Shown in pieces: positions 34,066 to 43,852 of a stretch of 64,000 nt of DNA. Source of the stretch: Branchipolynoe longqiensis (lineage: Eukaryota; Annelida; Polychaeta; Phyllodocida; Polynoidae); the NCBI GenBank assembly GCA_030323885.1, contig CM059200.1:1883299-1947298 (forward strand), read 5' to 3'. The position numbers were made by a program, and so were the translations under genes. How positions within the stretch are numbered: the first letter of the stretch is position 1; each line of letters begins with the position of its first letter. The notes beneath the pieces were generated by a model, which worked only from the letters and a program-made list of their open reading frames with translations, did no database searches and was not told where the DNA came from.

Positions 34066-34330
34066 CTCAAAGCTACTCCCCCCCCCGCATCCTGGCTTGC
34101 TCTCTTGTGGGTTCCCCCGCCCCCCCCCCCCACCACCACCACCACCCACCCCAATGCGCCCCCCTACCCTGCCACCACTCTTAACCATCATGAACAAACC
34201 ATCAACACACTGAACATCCTAGATAACAATCAACCTGTTTAAACACATTGCACATTATATAAGACAGACAAAATGTCTTGTCAACTATAAACTTACATGG
34301 GAGAAAAAATGTAACCCTCAATGATTGTTT
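34066..34330. other. C-rich tract then unique sequence
   Basis: A C-run and CCACCACC stretch at 34078-34150 follow the array. No coding signal. Confidence 0.35.
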
Positions 34331-34585
34331 GAGTTGCCCTGAGTATACACTTTCTACTTGGTGCTGCTCCTCATTTGTGCATGAACTACAGTGACTGGTG
34401 CTGTAAAATATATAGCAGGATCCACTCCCTCAATTCTACAGGATCGGTGCTGTAACTAATACAGCACTGATCAAACTTAGATTATTTAGACTGTCAATTC
34501 CAATAGTAAGATGGCTGGAAGACCAGTGCTCCGACGCTGACAAATGTCATATTCAGATGAATAAATACTTTACCAACAAAAAATA
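34331..34585 (+). repeat. Dispersed repeat with shared 3' tail
   Basis: The end GGAAGACCAGTGCTCCGACG ... GATGAATAAATACTTTACCA recurs at 55350-55425 and in part at 58888-58912. The family is not recognised; it may be a LINE or SINE 3' end. Confidence 0.5.
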
Positions 34586-34676
34586 CCCATAGCTAGGGCC
34601 ACATGCCTGCAACCCGGGCCACACATCCAGAGCCCACTGTCACATACCCACAGCTAGGACCACTGCAACTGTATAT
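34586..34676. repeat. Detached units of the 61 bp array
   Basis: TGCCTGCAACCCGGGCCACA and the TCACATACCCACAGCTAGGA block reproduce the array unit more than 500 bp away from its edge. Confidence 0.75.
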
Positions 34677-34985
34677 ACTCATCATCATCATGCTGTCAGT
34701 CGCGATGCGACAAATACTGCTTTCATTACTTGACTGCCGCTCTCCATTTAGCTCTCTGCTGTGAGAGTGATGTCCATGAGGCATTTCATCAGGAGATGTT
34801 GGGAGTTCCATACAGCAACCACCCTTAATGCTGCCACAGTGACATGGTTTTCTGTTTAGGGTTTGCTCCCTTTGCCTTCGGTTCTGTCAAGAACCTGTAC
34901 CACAAGGCAGTGGTTTACAACTCTGCAGGGCAGAGGCATCAACTCCCTGAGGTATTGCAATACCTGCAATACATGTATACTACTT
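34677..34985 (-). mobile_element. LINE 3' end, internally deleted copy
   Basis: The complement of 21055-21260 joined directly to the equivalent of 21620-21720. It has CATCATCATCATG at the tail, then the CTGCCGCTCTCCATTTAGCT block, then GGAGTTCCATACAGCAACCA and GTATTGCAATACCTGCAATA. Confidence 0.7.
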
Positions 34986-35345
34986 ACACTTATATTCACC
35001 TTCTGATGTACTTTTCAATGCCTTACACATGTTACTGTTTCCTATACTACTCCACTGTTCACTTGTACCTTCTCAAAGAAAAACCTCACACTCACACTCC
35101 ATTCCACTGTGTGTTCTTCTTGAATCACTCAAGAATCTGAGCAACCATGAGAAATTGAAGGGGGAGAAGGCAACTGCTTTGCTAACTTTGAATTAGGACA
35201 AGAATGATCCTTGTCAGTCAGACTTGTTTCACTTTGTATTTGCCAGGCGAACCAGCTGATTTTGGAACTCAAGTATATCAATAAAAGGCTTAGTGCATTG
35301 GTTCATAATTTTGGTAGTAGTGTTGATTCGGGGGGATACAGGAAC
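34986..35345. other. No gene seen
   Basis: Unique AT-rich sequence. The 98-codon ORF at 34844-35140 starts inside the LINE copy and has no recognised domain. Confidence 0.35.
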
Positions 35346-35349
35346 ACAC

Positions 35350-35815
35350 CTTGCCACAGTGCCCCTCAATTTATCCCCCCCCCTCACCCCCCCCCATTTC
35401 CTCCTTCCTCTCAGCTCCCTCCTGCCTTTCACACCTCACCTCCTCCCGACCCTCTTCACCCATCACCTCCTTCCCACCCCTCACCTCCTCTCCTCCCCTC
35501 CAACCCCTCTCATCGGCTCACCTCCTACTCTCCCCCTCCTCCTCTCCCGCTCCTCCTCTCCCACCTCACTTCCTCCCACCCCCTCACTTGCTCACACCTC
35601 CCCCTCCTCCCCACCCCTCACCTCCTACCCTCCCCCTAAACCCGTCATCTCCCCTTCCCTGACTTACTTTCCACCCTTAATATACTCCCACCACCTCCTC
35701 TCACCTCCTCCCATCCTCTTCCCGCCTCACCTCTTCCCATCTCCATCACGTCATGACCTCCTCTCCTCCCTCTCACCTCCTCACCCCTCCCCTCGCCTCT
35801 CCGCTGACAGTGACA
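35350..35815. repeat. CT-rich low-complexity tract (CACCTCCTC)
   Basis: Degenerate CTCACCTCCT/CCACCCCTCA units. Pro/Ser-rich + ORFs and Gly/Arg-rich minus ORFs are artefacts. Confidence 0.8.
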
Positions 35816-36077
35816 CCCTCCACCATACCTTTGGCGCCAAGACTCAGCTGCCTGACAAGATGTCAAGCAGGTCAAATTGAAACGTCCACTACACATCCAC
35901 TACACGTCCACTACACATCCACTCGTCTGTATCCACAAGGACCAACAGGCCAGACATGGAATCCGGGGAGAAGAAGGTGTAGCTATCTACGGCTACAGCT
36001 GCCAGTGGCCCGTTATTAGCGGAAACTGCTAGTGTCCGGTACAACAATTAACCACCATAGGGACGTGCCGGGAACCT

Positions 36078-36605
36078 GCTATGGCTGGTGGGCGGGCTGG
36101 TGGGCAGGCTTGTGGACAGGCTGGTGGACAGGCTGGTCGGTAGGCTGGTGGACATACTGGTGGACAGGCTAGTGGACAGGCTGGTGGGTAGGCTGGTGGA
36201 CATACTGGTGGACAGGCTGGTGGACAGGCTGGTGGACAGGCTGATGGACAGACTGGTGGACAGGCTGGTGGACAGGCTGGTGGGTAGGCTGGTGGACATA
36301 CTGGCGGACAGGCTGGTGGACAGGCTGGTGGACAAGCTGGTGGGTAGGCTGGTGGACAGGCTGGGGGGGCAGGTTGGTGGGTTGGTTGGCAGGCTGGTGG
36401 AAAGGCTGGTAGGCAGGCCGGTAGGCAGGCTGGTGGACAGGCTGGTGGGCAGGTTGCTGGTGGGCATGCTGGTAGGCAGGTTGTAGGCAGGCTGGTGGAC
36501 AGGCTGGTGGGAATGTTGGTGGGTTAGTTGGCAGGCTGGTGGGCATGCTGGTAGGCAGGCTGTAGGGAGGCTGGTGGGAAGGCTGGTGGGCGGCTGGGCG
36601 GCTGG
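36078..36605. repeat. 12 bp array, GGCTGGTGGACA
   Basis: About 40 units with GG(A/T)AGGCTGGTGG(A/G)CA(T/G) variants in a higher-order pattern. Being a multiple of three, it keeps frames open on both strands, so the Ser/Thr/Leu- and His/Gln/Pro-rich ORFs are not genes. Confidence 0.95.
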
Positions 36606-36699
36606 CAGGCTGGTATGATGTTGTTCTAGACCAGTACATGAGTCCTACTACCACGTGGTAGTAGTGGAGACGACGCCGCACACCTATGTAGTTACACTG

Positions 36700-36865
36700 A
36701 ACTGCGCTAGTGTCGTGGGGGTGATGAAAATGGGAAATATTGTGCCTAGAGCGGGACTCAAACCCACATCTCTTTGCATTCCGGGCTAGTGTGCAAACCA
36801 TTACACCACCTAGGCTCCCTGATATCACCATACTACCCACACCTACCTGTGCTTTCGAATATATG
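36700..36865 (-). mobile_element. SINE family II
   Basis: GGGAAATATTGTGCCTAGAG, then GCGGGACTCAAACCCACATC and CACCTAGGCTCCCTGATATC, are the complement of the family II head. It abuts the broken 5' end of the retroelement. Confidence 0.75.
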
Positions 36866-36869
36866 AAAA

Positions 36870-37499
36870 AGGGGGAGGGGGTCGGCTTCAAGTGGTAACA
36901 AAGCTAGAAGGGGTAGTCCTGCAAGATCTAAGCACCTATTTACGAAGGAGGGCAAGAAACCCTGTTTTGCATTTAACAAAGATGAAGGCTGCTCCAGTGA
37001 TGACAAATCGTGTAATTATGGCCACTGATGCTCCAGCTGTGGCAGCAAATCCCATATCAGGAATAAGTACATCGATGATTAGGGGCCAGTCGGTTGCCGA
37101 GGTTGGCATGTGTCCGGATTGTGCCGGGAGGTTGGAAATCTGAAATTTAGTTCCGACCTTATCAACGAGGTATATTGTGCTACCAACTTGACCTCTGCCC
37201 ACACTACTGCCCACCCTGATTCAATTATACCTGTTTGTGCTAATGTGGAACAGCCGCTGATATTATACCCTAGCCGTGATGTGGAATCCGGATATGGTGT
37301 GAAAACTGATAGTGGCCCTAATTGGACTGAGGCCCATGACTGCGGTAATGACATTTTGACTGCTGGTAATGACTCTGAGCCTTATGATGCCTTTGTGGGC
37401 AGTAAGGTCACTAACGGGTCAATTGGACCAAAGAGGGCTGAGGTGCCAGCACGTGCTAGCAGTGCTATGCCTGATTGCCCCATGATAAATAGTAACTGA
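36870..37499 (+). pseudogene. Gag-like C-terminal region of DIRS-type retroelement
   Basis: Reading the frame of GGC at 36953, the sequence encodes KKPCFAFNKDEGC, then CNYGH, a stop (TGA), then CSSCGSKSH. This is a Cys/His cluster of the kind seen in gag-like ORFs of DIRS/Ngaro retroelements (PCx3-FN..GC.....C..GH.C..CG..H). It is interrupted by stops. A 129-codon ORF in another frame (37110-37499), linking to the RT, has no domain I can name. The 5' part of gag and any left terminal repeat are missing; a SINE II sits there instead. Confidence 0.7.
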
Positions 37500-38491
37500 T
37501 TGACCATCCGGTATGTTCGGCCTGTGCTGCACATCAAAGCTTGTGACTTACATAATCCTGTGCATGAATTTGAATTTGATGTTTCACGTGACTGTTTGAA
37601 TGCTGTCTGTTCTTGTGTGCATTTTGTAGGTCATAGCCATGTTCAATTGAAGCTGTATAAGATTTTGTGAGAATGCTTCTTTCAAGGCAAAATTGATCGC
37701 GATTTTGAGTTTATCCTAGCTGGGGCCATTTTCGGCTTTAAGGTCATTAATCCTTCATGTGATGCTATCTATTCATGCCCATTTAGAACAGCCAGGGTTC
37801 TTAGCGAGAAGCTTTTTATCTATAAGAAACTTTCTAACAAATTAAGTTGTGGCTATATAAGTAAAGCGGATAGTGCTCCTATTTGTGTATGTAATGTCTT
37901 TGCCATCCCTAAATCAAGCGGGGATGGGCTTCGGACTATTATTGACTGCAGTAGACCAAGTGAACATTCTGTAAATAACTATATGGGTGAGGTATCTAAC
38001 ACTTTTTCTTACCTGGGCGTTGATGATTTAGTCTGAAATCGTATTTGTAATGACTACATTGCTACAATCGATATTAAGAATGCGTATCGGGCTATTTGCA
38101 TCCACCTGAGTGACGGCTCTTGTCAGGCAATCTGCTGGGACTTTTGGTAGGGGTGCGGGCTAGAGTTATTCTTGTATAACCATTTATGTATGGGGCTTTC
38201 TTCTGAGCCCATATATTTTCAACCGGCTTTTCCGATTTTGTTTTGCGCTGTGGAATGCGTGAAGGTGTGGATAGGTCAGTTAATTATTTAGATGACTTTG
38301 CCATCATTGGCACTACCTACTAGTAATACATTTTGAATCAAAACAAAATTGCTGCCATGTTGAGGAGACTTGCCTTCTATCTGAGCTATCCAAAACTTCT
38401 CGCTCCGTCTCTACACACCAGGTTCCTTGGTAGTGAAATTGATAGTGTGGACCTCCAGCTGCGCCTCCCCCAGGATAAGTTGATTAAACTT
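37500..38491 (+). pseudogene. Reverse transcriptase of DIRS/Ngaro-type retroelement, N-terminal two thirds
   Basis: The frame encodes VFAIPKSSGDGLRTIIDCSR (RT fingers), then IATIDIKNAYRAI, whose first Asp matches the catalytic motif A. A frameshift near 38160-38230 leads to GMREGVDRSVNYLDDFAIIG, where the YLDD box is the catalytic motif C. A last block runs through LRRLAFYLSYPKLL to LPQDKLIKL at 38490, where the inserted TIR element breaks the gene. Stops at about 38034 (TGA) and 38147 (TAG) and frame changes make it inactive. RT type and the partner recombinase downstream point to DIRS/Ngaro, not to Ty3/gypsy. Confidence 0.8.
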
Positions 38492-38776
38492 AAAGGGCTG
38501 TCACACTACGACATAAGAGCCAATGTAAGCCTGGCGTAGGTGACTTTTCATCATTACATTGAGGTACGTTGGATTACGTTATGATGATGTTAGAATGATG
38601 TTAGTCTGATGTCGACATACGTCACGTCGTGTTACGTCGGTGCGCGTCAAGGTTTTCAATATCCAAACTTTCGACCTAGCTCGCCGTGATGCTGTGACGT
38701 TTGGGTGACGTTACACTCAGGTTACGCCGACGTTAGATGTGCGAGAGGGATGCATCGGCTACGTTAGATCAACAGT

Positions 38777-38880
38777 GGTTGTTTGGTTGTTGTTTGTTGG
38801 TTGATTGTTGCTTGGGTGGGTGTTTGTTGGTTGTTGGTTGGTTTGGATTGGTTGTTGGTTGATTGTTGGTTGGTTGTTGG
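38777..38880. repeat. GTTGGTTG array, left arm
   Basis: (G)TTGTTGGTTG units interrupted by the LINE fragment that follows. The same repeat resumes at 39868. Confidence 0.75.
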
Positions 38881-39850
38881 TTTTTTTATTTTTTTTATTG
38901 ATGAGGTATTTAGTCTGCCCATAACGTATAAGCTCCTGTCAGGGTGCTTGTTTTCAACGCTGGACAGCTGTGGTGCTGTCTTGATCTGTTCCTTTGCCCA
39001 GGAGTGTTTACCTGTGTCTGCTGGGGTCAGCCTTCTGCAATTTTGGTTGTTAGTAATAGCCTATGTTAGTTTTTTTGTAATTTTCCAGTTTTTTTGTCTA
39101 GTCTGAGTAATGATGCCTTAGCCTACTATGTACATCTACTTGTGTGACATGCAGGCTTGCGGGAGAGGATCCCGTTCCATTCAGATTTTTGTAATTTGTT
39201 ACAGCATCCTTTCACCTAAACCCTGTCCTTAGATAGTGCATTTGTGTGCTAGAACACACTCGGACCCTTTAGGACTGCAGCCAGGTGGGATGGCTGTGTT
39301 GCTTGCCTAGCCATTTTGTATTTCAGGGTGGATCAGTTGCATGACTGTGGCCTGTCCACTTCTGTGTTGGTTTGTGCCATTACACATACCCAGGTGGAAT
39401 GTGCCATGTGGTGATAGCTTTCCTGATTTCCTTAATACTTGGGAGAGCTAATTTCCCTATTTTTTCTGTTTAGTGCCTACCACTTTTCCTAGCCTGTCTT
39501 TTGCTTTCTGTGCCAGTACACAGCAAGCATTCACGGTGCTATGGGGCAGATGCGGTTTTGTTGTGTCATTAAGTAATTGTTTTCTTTAGGAATTTGTTGT
39601 AATGGTCAGGGTTACGGATTGCCCGCAATTTTACATTTTGTTTGTTCCAGGCATGTGCTGCCATGGTTAGTACACTTCTCTCATGTATTTTCATGTTGCT
39701 TCTTTCCGTTAGGAGTATTGGGGCCGCCATGTGTCTAGTGTCCCTGCGGGGGGCTACTGTGTAATCCGGTTTCGTGGTGTAGTGGTGTGCTAGTATTTTC
39801 AGGTGCGTTTCTCTTCTGCTTGTTAATAGTGTTGCTTTGCATTTTTTGTG
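38881..39850 (-). mobile_element. LINE 3' fragment, second copy of the 9095-10192 family
   Basis: The minus strand encodes a degraded HERSVLTMAAHAWNKQNVK, matching HERSMLEMAATVWNAQ of the first copy, with similar flanking blocks (SRR.., HLKILAHHYT). It ends in a T-rich tract at 38881-38902 (poly(A) on the minus strand). It sits inside the GTTG array. Inactive. Confidence 0.75.
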
Positions 39851-39865
39851 TAGTTCTATCGTGGG

Positions 39866-40705
39866 GTTTGTTGTTGGTTGGTTGTGGATTGGTTGTTGGT
39901 TGGTTGTTGGTTGGTTGTTTGGGTGTGTGGTTGTTGGTTCATTGTTGGTTGGTGGTGGATTGGGTGTTGGTTGGTTGTTGGTTGGTTGTTGGTTGGTTGT
40001 TGGTTGGTTGGTTGATGGTTGGGGGTGGATTGGTTGTTGGCTGTGGATTGATTGTTGGTTGTGGATTGGTTGTTGGTTGTTTGGCTGTTTGCTTGTTGGT
40101 TGATTGTTGGTTGGTTGTGGATTGGTTATTGGTTGGCTGTTGGTTGGTTGGTTGTTAGTTGTGGATTGGTTGTTGGTTGTTTGGTTGTGTGGTGGTTGGT
40201 TGATTGTTGGTTGGTTGTGGATCGGTTGTTGGTTGTTTGTTGGTTGGGTGGTTGTTGGTTGATTGGTTGTTGGTTGGTTGTGGGTTGGTTGTTGGTTGGT
40301 TGGTTGTTCGGTTGTTTGGTTGTTCGTTGATTGTTGGTTGGTTGTGGATTGCTTGTTGGTTGGTTGGTGGTTGGTTGGTTGTTGGGTGGTTGGTTGTTGG
40401 TTGGTTGTGGATTGGTTGTTTGGTTGTTTGATTGTTGGTTGAGTGTTGGTTGGTTGTGGATTGGTTGTTGGTTGGTTGGTTGTTGGTTGGATGGTTGTTG
40501 GTTGGTTGGTTATTGGTTGTGGATTGGCTGTTGGTTGATTGGTTGTTGGTTGGTTGTTCGTTGTTTGGTTGTTGGTTGATTGTTGGTTGGTTGTGGATTG
40601 GTTGTTTGTTGGTTGTTGGTTGGTTGGTTATTGGTTTGTTGGTTGGTTGGTTGGTTGGTTGTTGGTTGGTTGGTTGGTTGCTGGTTGGTTGTTGGTTGGC
40701 ACAAC
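39866..40705. repeat. GTTGGTTGTGGATTG array
   Basis: About 840 bp of TTGTTGGTTGG with regular GTGGATTGG variants. Trp/Leu/Val/Gly-rich ORFs in all frames look like membrane proteins but are only this repeat. Confidence 0.95.
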
Positions 40706-40828
40706 GCTAGACCGACGTTCCGACCATGTCGTCCAACTTGGGCATGAATTTGCATATCACATCGGGAATTTCGATACATTTCACATTGTCCCTAAGCTGA
40801 CATCGTTATGTCGTAGTGTGACAGGGCC

Positions 40829-41600
40829 TTAAAGGATTAATTATTGCTGTTTTTTGGCAAATGTAAGGCCACATGTAAGGACCTGGACCGCTCACTGCGC
40901 TAAGGTCATCCGAGGGGGTTGCTCTTTCTCTAACCGTGTCTATGACGCTGTATACCAACTTAAGAAACCATTTCATAAATACGGTCATCTGAGAGGGTTG
41001 CTCTTTCTCTACCCATGTCTATCATGCTGTATGCCAACTTAAGAAACCATTTTATAAATTCCGCCTGAATGATGAGTTCAGATATGAGTTGAATTTGTGG
41101 CTCAACTTTGTCGACCACTTTAATGGCTACATAAAACTATTGGGCGGTCATGCCTCTTCAGTAGCAGTATAGAGTGATGCGTCAGATTGGGGCTTTGGAG
41201 CGACTCACTCGGGCGATTGTTTAGTTGGTAACTTTGAGATAGACGATATCGACCTCTCATCCGAGGTTGGTCATCACTTTGCAGAATCGATCCCCGCCGC
41301 TGCTGACGGCCATATTAATGTAAAGGAGATGTGGGCAGTGGTTGCCGCTGCTCGACATTGGGGGCCCCTTTGGCAGGACAAGTGTGTTGTCTTCATCACC
41401 AACAATAACACTGTGAGGGCGGCCCTCTCCCCCAGGCATTGTGTCAACAAACAAATTTTGCCCTGGGTCAAGGAACATTTTTGGACTTTGGTGAACTATA
41501 ATTTTAAAATAAAATCTGTCTACATAAGGAGTAAGCAGAAACATGACCTGCAATGCCCTAAGCAGATGGCGGGACTTTTCTAGCAGAGACCGAATATCTT
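40829..41600 (+). pseudogene. RT thumb and RNase H of the DIRS/Ngaro-type retroelement
   Basis: Coding resumes after the insertion with LLLFFGKCKATCKDLDRSL, then VIRGGCSFSNRVYDAVYQLK. A 79 bp segment is tandemly duplicated here (see findings). RNase H follows: SDASDWGFGATHS at about 41174-41212 with a stop just before it, HINVKEMWAVVAAARHWGPL with the catalytic Glu, then FITNNNTVRAAL, where the usual Asp before Asn-x-Thr is an Asn. Coding ends at 41583. Stops and the altered acidic residue indicate loss of function. Confidence 0.8.
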
Positions 41601-41639
41601 GTGTCGACCCTGAAGGGCTATTGTGTTGTGCGCATATTG

Positions 41640-42603
41640 TTAGGTGACACTTTTCCTTTGTTTCAGGTCTAGCGCAGCTGGAGGTGCAAGTTAGGTCGAT
41701 GTGTGGCCAATATTATTTGGACAATTCAAGGTCGACCAGGTCGCTGCAGGTGCGAAAATACCTCCTATTTATCAATGAGTTCCGTGGCTTGCTCTCGCCA
41801 TCTTTGCAGGTTGCCATTTATGTCGTCTGGCTATCCCACACTTTAAACTACTCCTCCATAACAAATTATGTTAGTGTCCTAAATTTGTTTCTGAAGGCTG
41901 AGGGCAGTCCTGCGTCATGGGTGGGGCTACGCAGGTTTTTGGGTGTGCTGTGAAAAGGGCGGCCCCGTTGCTACCAGTTGAGCTAGTGAGGATGTTTGCC
42001 TTATTATCAGAGCGTGATGGGCATGTTTGCGCCCATGCAGCCATCTCAACTGGGTTCAGAGCCCTATTGGGCAAGTGTCATCTGACTGATTCGGCCTCAG
42101 TTCTTAGGCGATCGGACTTTGAGTTTTTTAGAGGGGGGATGGTTCTGTCAATATGCAAGTCTAAAACTATCCAATTTTCTGAAAGGGAGTTGTTGATCCC
42201 TGTTGCCCGAATCCAAAATACTGCACTCTGTGCCATCTATTTGGTTGAAAAACACTTTAGTCAGGTGAAGGTAGCCCCTGGTGCTGCATCTTTTCAAATC
42301 CCTGCGGTGGAGGGGGTCTTCAGACCTCTAGATTACCATACATTACAGACAACTATAAAGCTATTCTCAGCTGAGGCGGGTCTGGATCCGAGCAAGTTCT
42401 CCTGCCATTCTCTCTGGAGGGGAGGTTCTACCTTACTCGCCCTCCAGGGCGCATCTATTGATGACATAAAGGTCAGGGGTGACTGGTCCTCGGATTGTGT
42501 ATACAAATACATTATGCGCCCGCTTGCCGAGGGCATCACATCCAACATTAGGGTAGCATCGTCCTTGAGCTCTTCTATTGAGCATGAGGTTGTTTTTAAT
42601 TAA
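41640..42603 (+). pseudogene. Tyrosine recombinase of the DIRS/Ngaro-type retroelement
   Basis: An N-terminal SAM-like part (41684-41915; LQVRKYLLFINEFRGLL) is followed, after a frameshift near 41920, by a 228-codon ORF (41917-42603) with the catalytic domain. Visible are STGFRALLGKCHL (box I Arg), KSKTIQF (the Lys beta-turn), CHSLWRGGST (box II), KVRGDW and VYKYI, whose Tyr is the likely nucleophile. Family members have HxxR in box II, but here H is followed by S-L-W, so the Arg is replaced by Trp. In these elements the recombinase integrates a circular cDNA without target duplication. The rest of this ORF is well kept, so decay is recent. Confidence 0.85.
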
Positions 42604-42639
42604 TCTGTCTGGGTGGGTCCGGGACCTTGGCACTTTGGT

Positions 42640-43063
42640 CGGGCCAGATTATTTATATATATTGCATGTACTACTTAATGCTAAAATAAATATTATCTAC
42701 CATTCGAGTGTTGCTTCATACCCTTCTAACAGCCATGTATATATGCCAGCGTATATGCGGGTGTAGGATTCACACTGTGCTTCCCCCGCGGCTAGCATGG
42801 GGACTCATCGGCTGATGCATGGCCACCCCACTTGGAGGTGCTGGGAGGCACTGGGTTAACTGTATACCAGCGGCAGCTCGTGGTCTGCGCCAGTCCTCTC
42901 CAGCCCGGCACTGAAGCCATACTTCCATTTGCACTTCTTTTTATTTTTATTTTTTCTATCGATAGGACACTCTGGCCTGGCCAGATTATTTATATATATT
43001 GCATGTAGTACTTAATGCTAAAATGAATATTATCTCTCATTCGAGTGTTGCTTCATGCCCTTC
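42640..43063 (+). repeat. Split direct repeat (B1-A2-B2-like) at the retroelement 3' end
   Basis: An 88 bp repeat, CCAGATTATTTATATATATT through TTGCTTCAT.CCCTTCT, occurs at 42640-42727 and 42976-43063 with few differences. Between lies a 248 bp unique spacer (TATATGCGGGTGTAGGATTC ... TCGATAGGACACTCTGGCC). This matches the B1-A2-B2 part of the A1-ORFs-B1-A2-B2 layout known for Ngaro/PAT elements. The A1 partner is not found upstream, consistent with 5' truncation. A related solo unit is at 54890-55215. Confidence 0.75.
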
Positions 43064-43067
43064 TTAG

Positions 43068-43098
<31 letters not shown>

Positions 43099-43127
43099 CA
43101 GATACAAAGTTTGTTTGTTTGTTTGTT
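43064..43127. repeat. TA microsatellite and TTTG repeat
   Basis: (TA)n at 43067-43092, then GTTTGTTTGTTTGTTG leading into the SINE I tail complement. Confidence 0.85.
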
Positions 43128-43442
43128 GTTGTTTTACATCCTAGCAACATCTGAGGACGGGTACCGACTTGTGACAGTACGCACTCATAGCGATTTTATA
43201 GTGCTGCCCCACTGGGAAATCAGGCTGCTGGCACCATGACTCGATAACCCACTCAGTCACATTATCCTGGCACCGAGCTAACCAGTCCTTGCCCTATCCT
43301 AATAATGCCGACCACCAGGCTAGGAAGCGACAACTATCAATTTTTAAGTCATTGGTTTGACTCGACTGGGAATCAAACTCGCAAACTCCCGATCTTGCGC
43401 ATGCGAGCCTGTGCTCTACCGATTCGGCCACCGCGCCCGGTA
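43128..43442 (-). mobile_element. SINE family I, full length
   Basis: The tail complement (TTACATCCTAGCAACATCTG), body (CCCACTCAGTCACATTATCC) and head ending ATTCGGCCACCGCGCCCGG. Confidence 0.9.
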
Positions 43443-43625
43443 CAGATACAAAGGGATCACAGCTATGTATACACAAAGCCCAGCTTATAAGACTACATAA
43501 GATAGAGTTAAGTGACTTTGACCCATGATCTACTAACTGACAATCTGTAATGATAAAGAACAAATAAATGCCACCTTATACTTAATTGTCTCATCTGTTC
43601 TAATTATGGAAGTAATAACTTTTAA

Positions 43626-43852
43626 GACGAATGCGATGGCCAAATGGGTTGAACGCCCACTTCCTGTATGACAGGTCATGGTATTCAAACCCTGATGGAG
43701 TCAAACCAATGACTTAAATATTGATACTTGGCACTATCTAGCCTGGTGTTTGGCGTTACTCAGATGGGGCAAGGAGCAGTGGAATAAGAAAGACCAAGTG
43801 TATGCAATTGAAATTACCCCCTGATTAATCAGCGAATGTAACAGCAACAAAC
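43626..43852 (+). mobile_element. SINE family I, type Ib tail
   Basis: Head (GCGATGGCCAAATGGGTTGA), body, then GAATAAGAAAGACCAAGTGT and GCAATTGAAATTACC instead of the usual second half. Confidence 0.75.

Larger units (their letters stand above)
38492..40828. mobile_element. 2.3 kb TIR transposon (family P2) inserted in the RT gene
   Basis: The left end GGGCTGTCACACTACGACAT then AA and the right end on the complement GGCCCTGTCACACTACGACA then TAA are inverted repeats. Both flanks read CTTAAAGG (8 bp direct repeat) or, equally well, TTAA. The first fits hAT-like and the second piggyBac-like insertion; I cannot decide. Its cargo is a GTTG array with a LINE fragment and no transposase. RT-coding sequence stops at the left end and RT thumb/RNase H coding resumes at the right end. 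Confidence 0.85.

Noticed and set aside
36169..36891. 240-codon HQPVHQPAYQP-like ORF
   Set aside because: It combines a SINE II head with the 12 bp array.
39787..40710. Trp/Val/Leu-rich ORFs resembling multi-pass membrane proteins
   Set aside because: Translation of the GTTGGTTG repeat in three frames.
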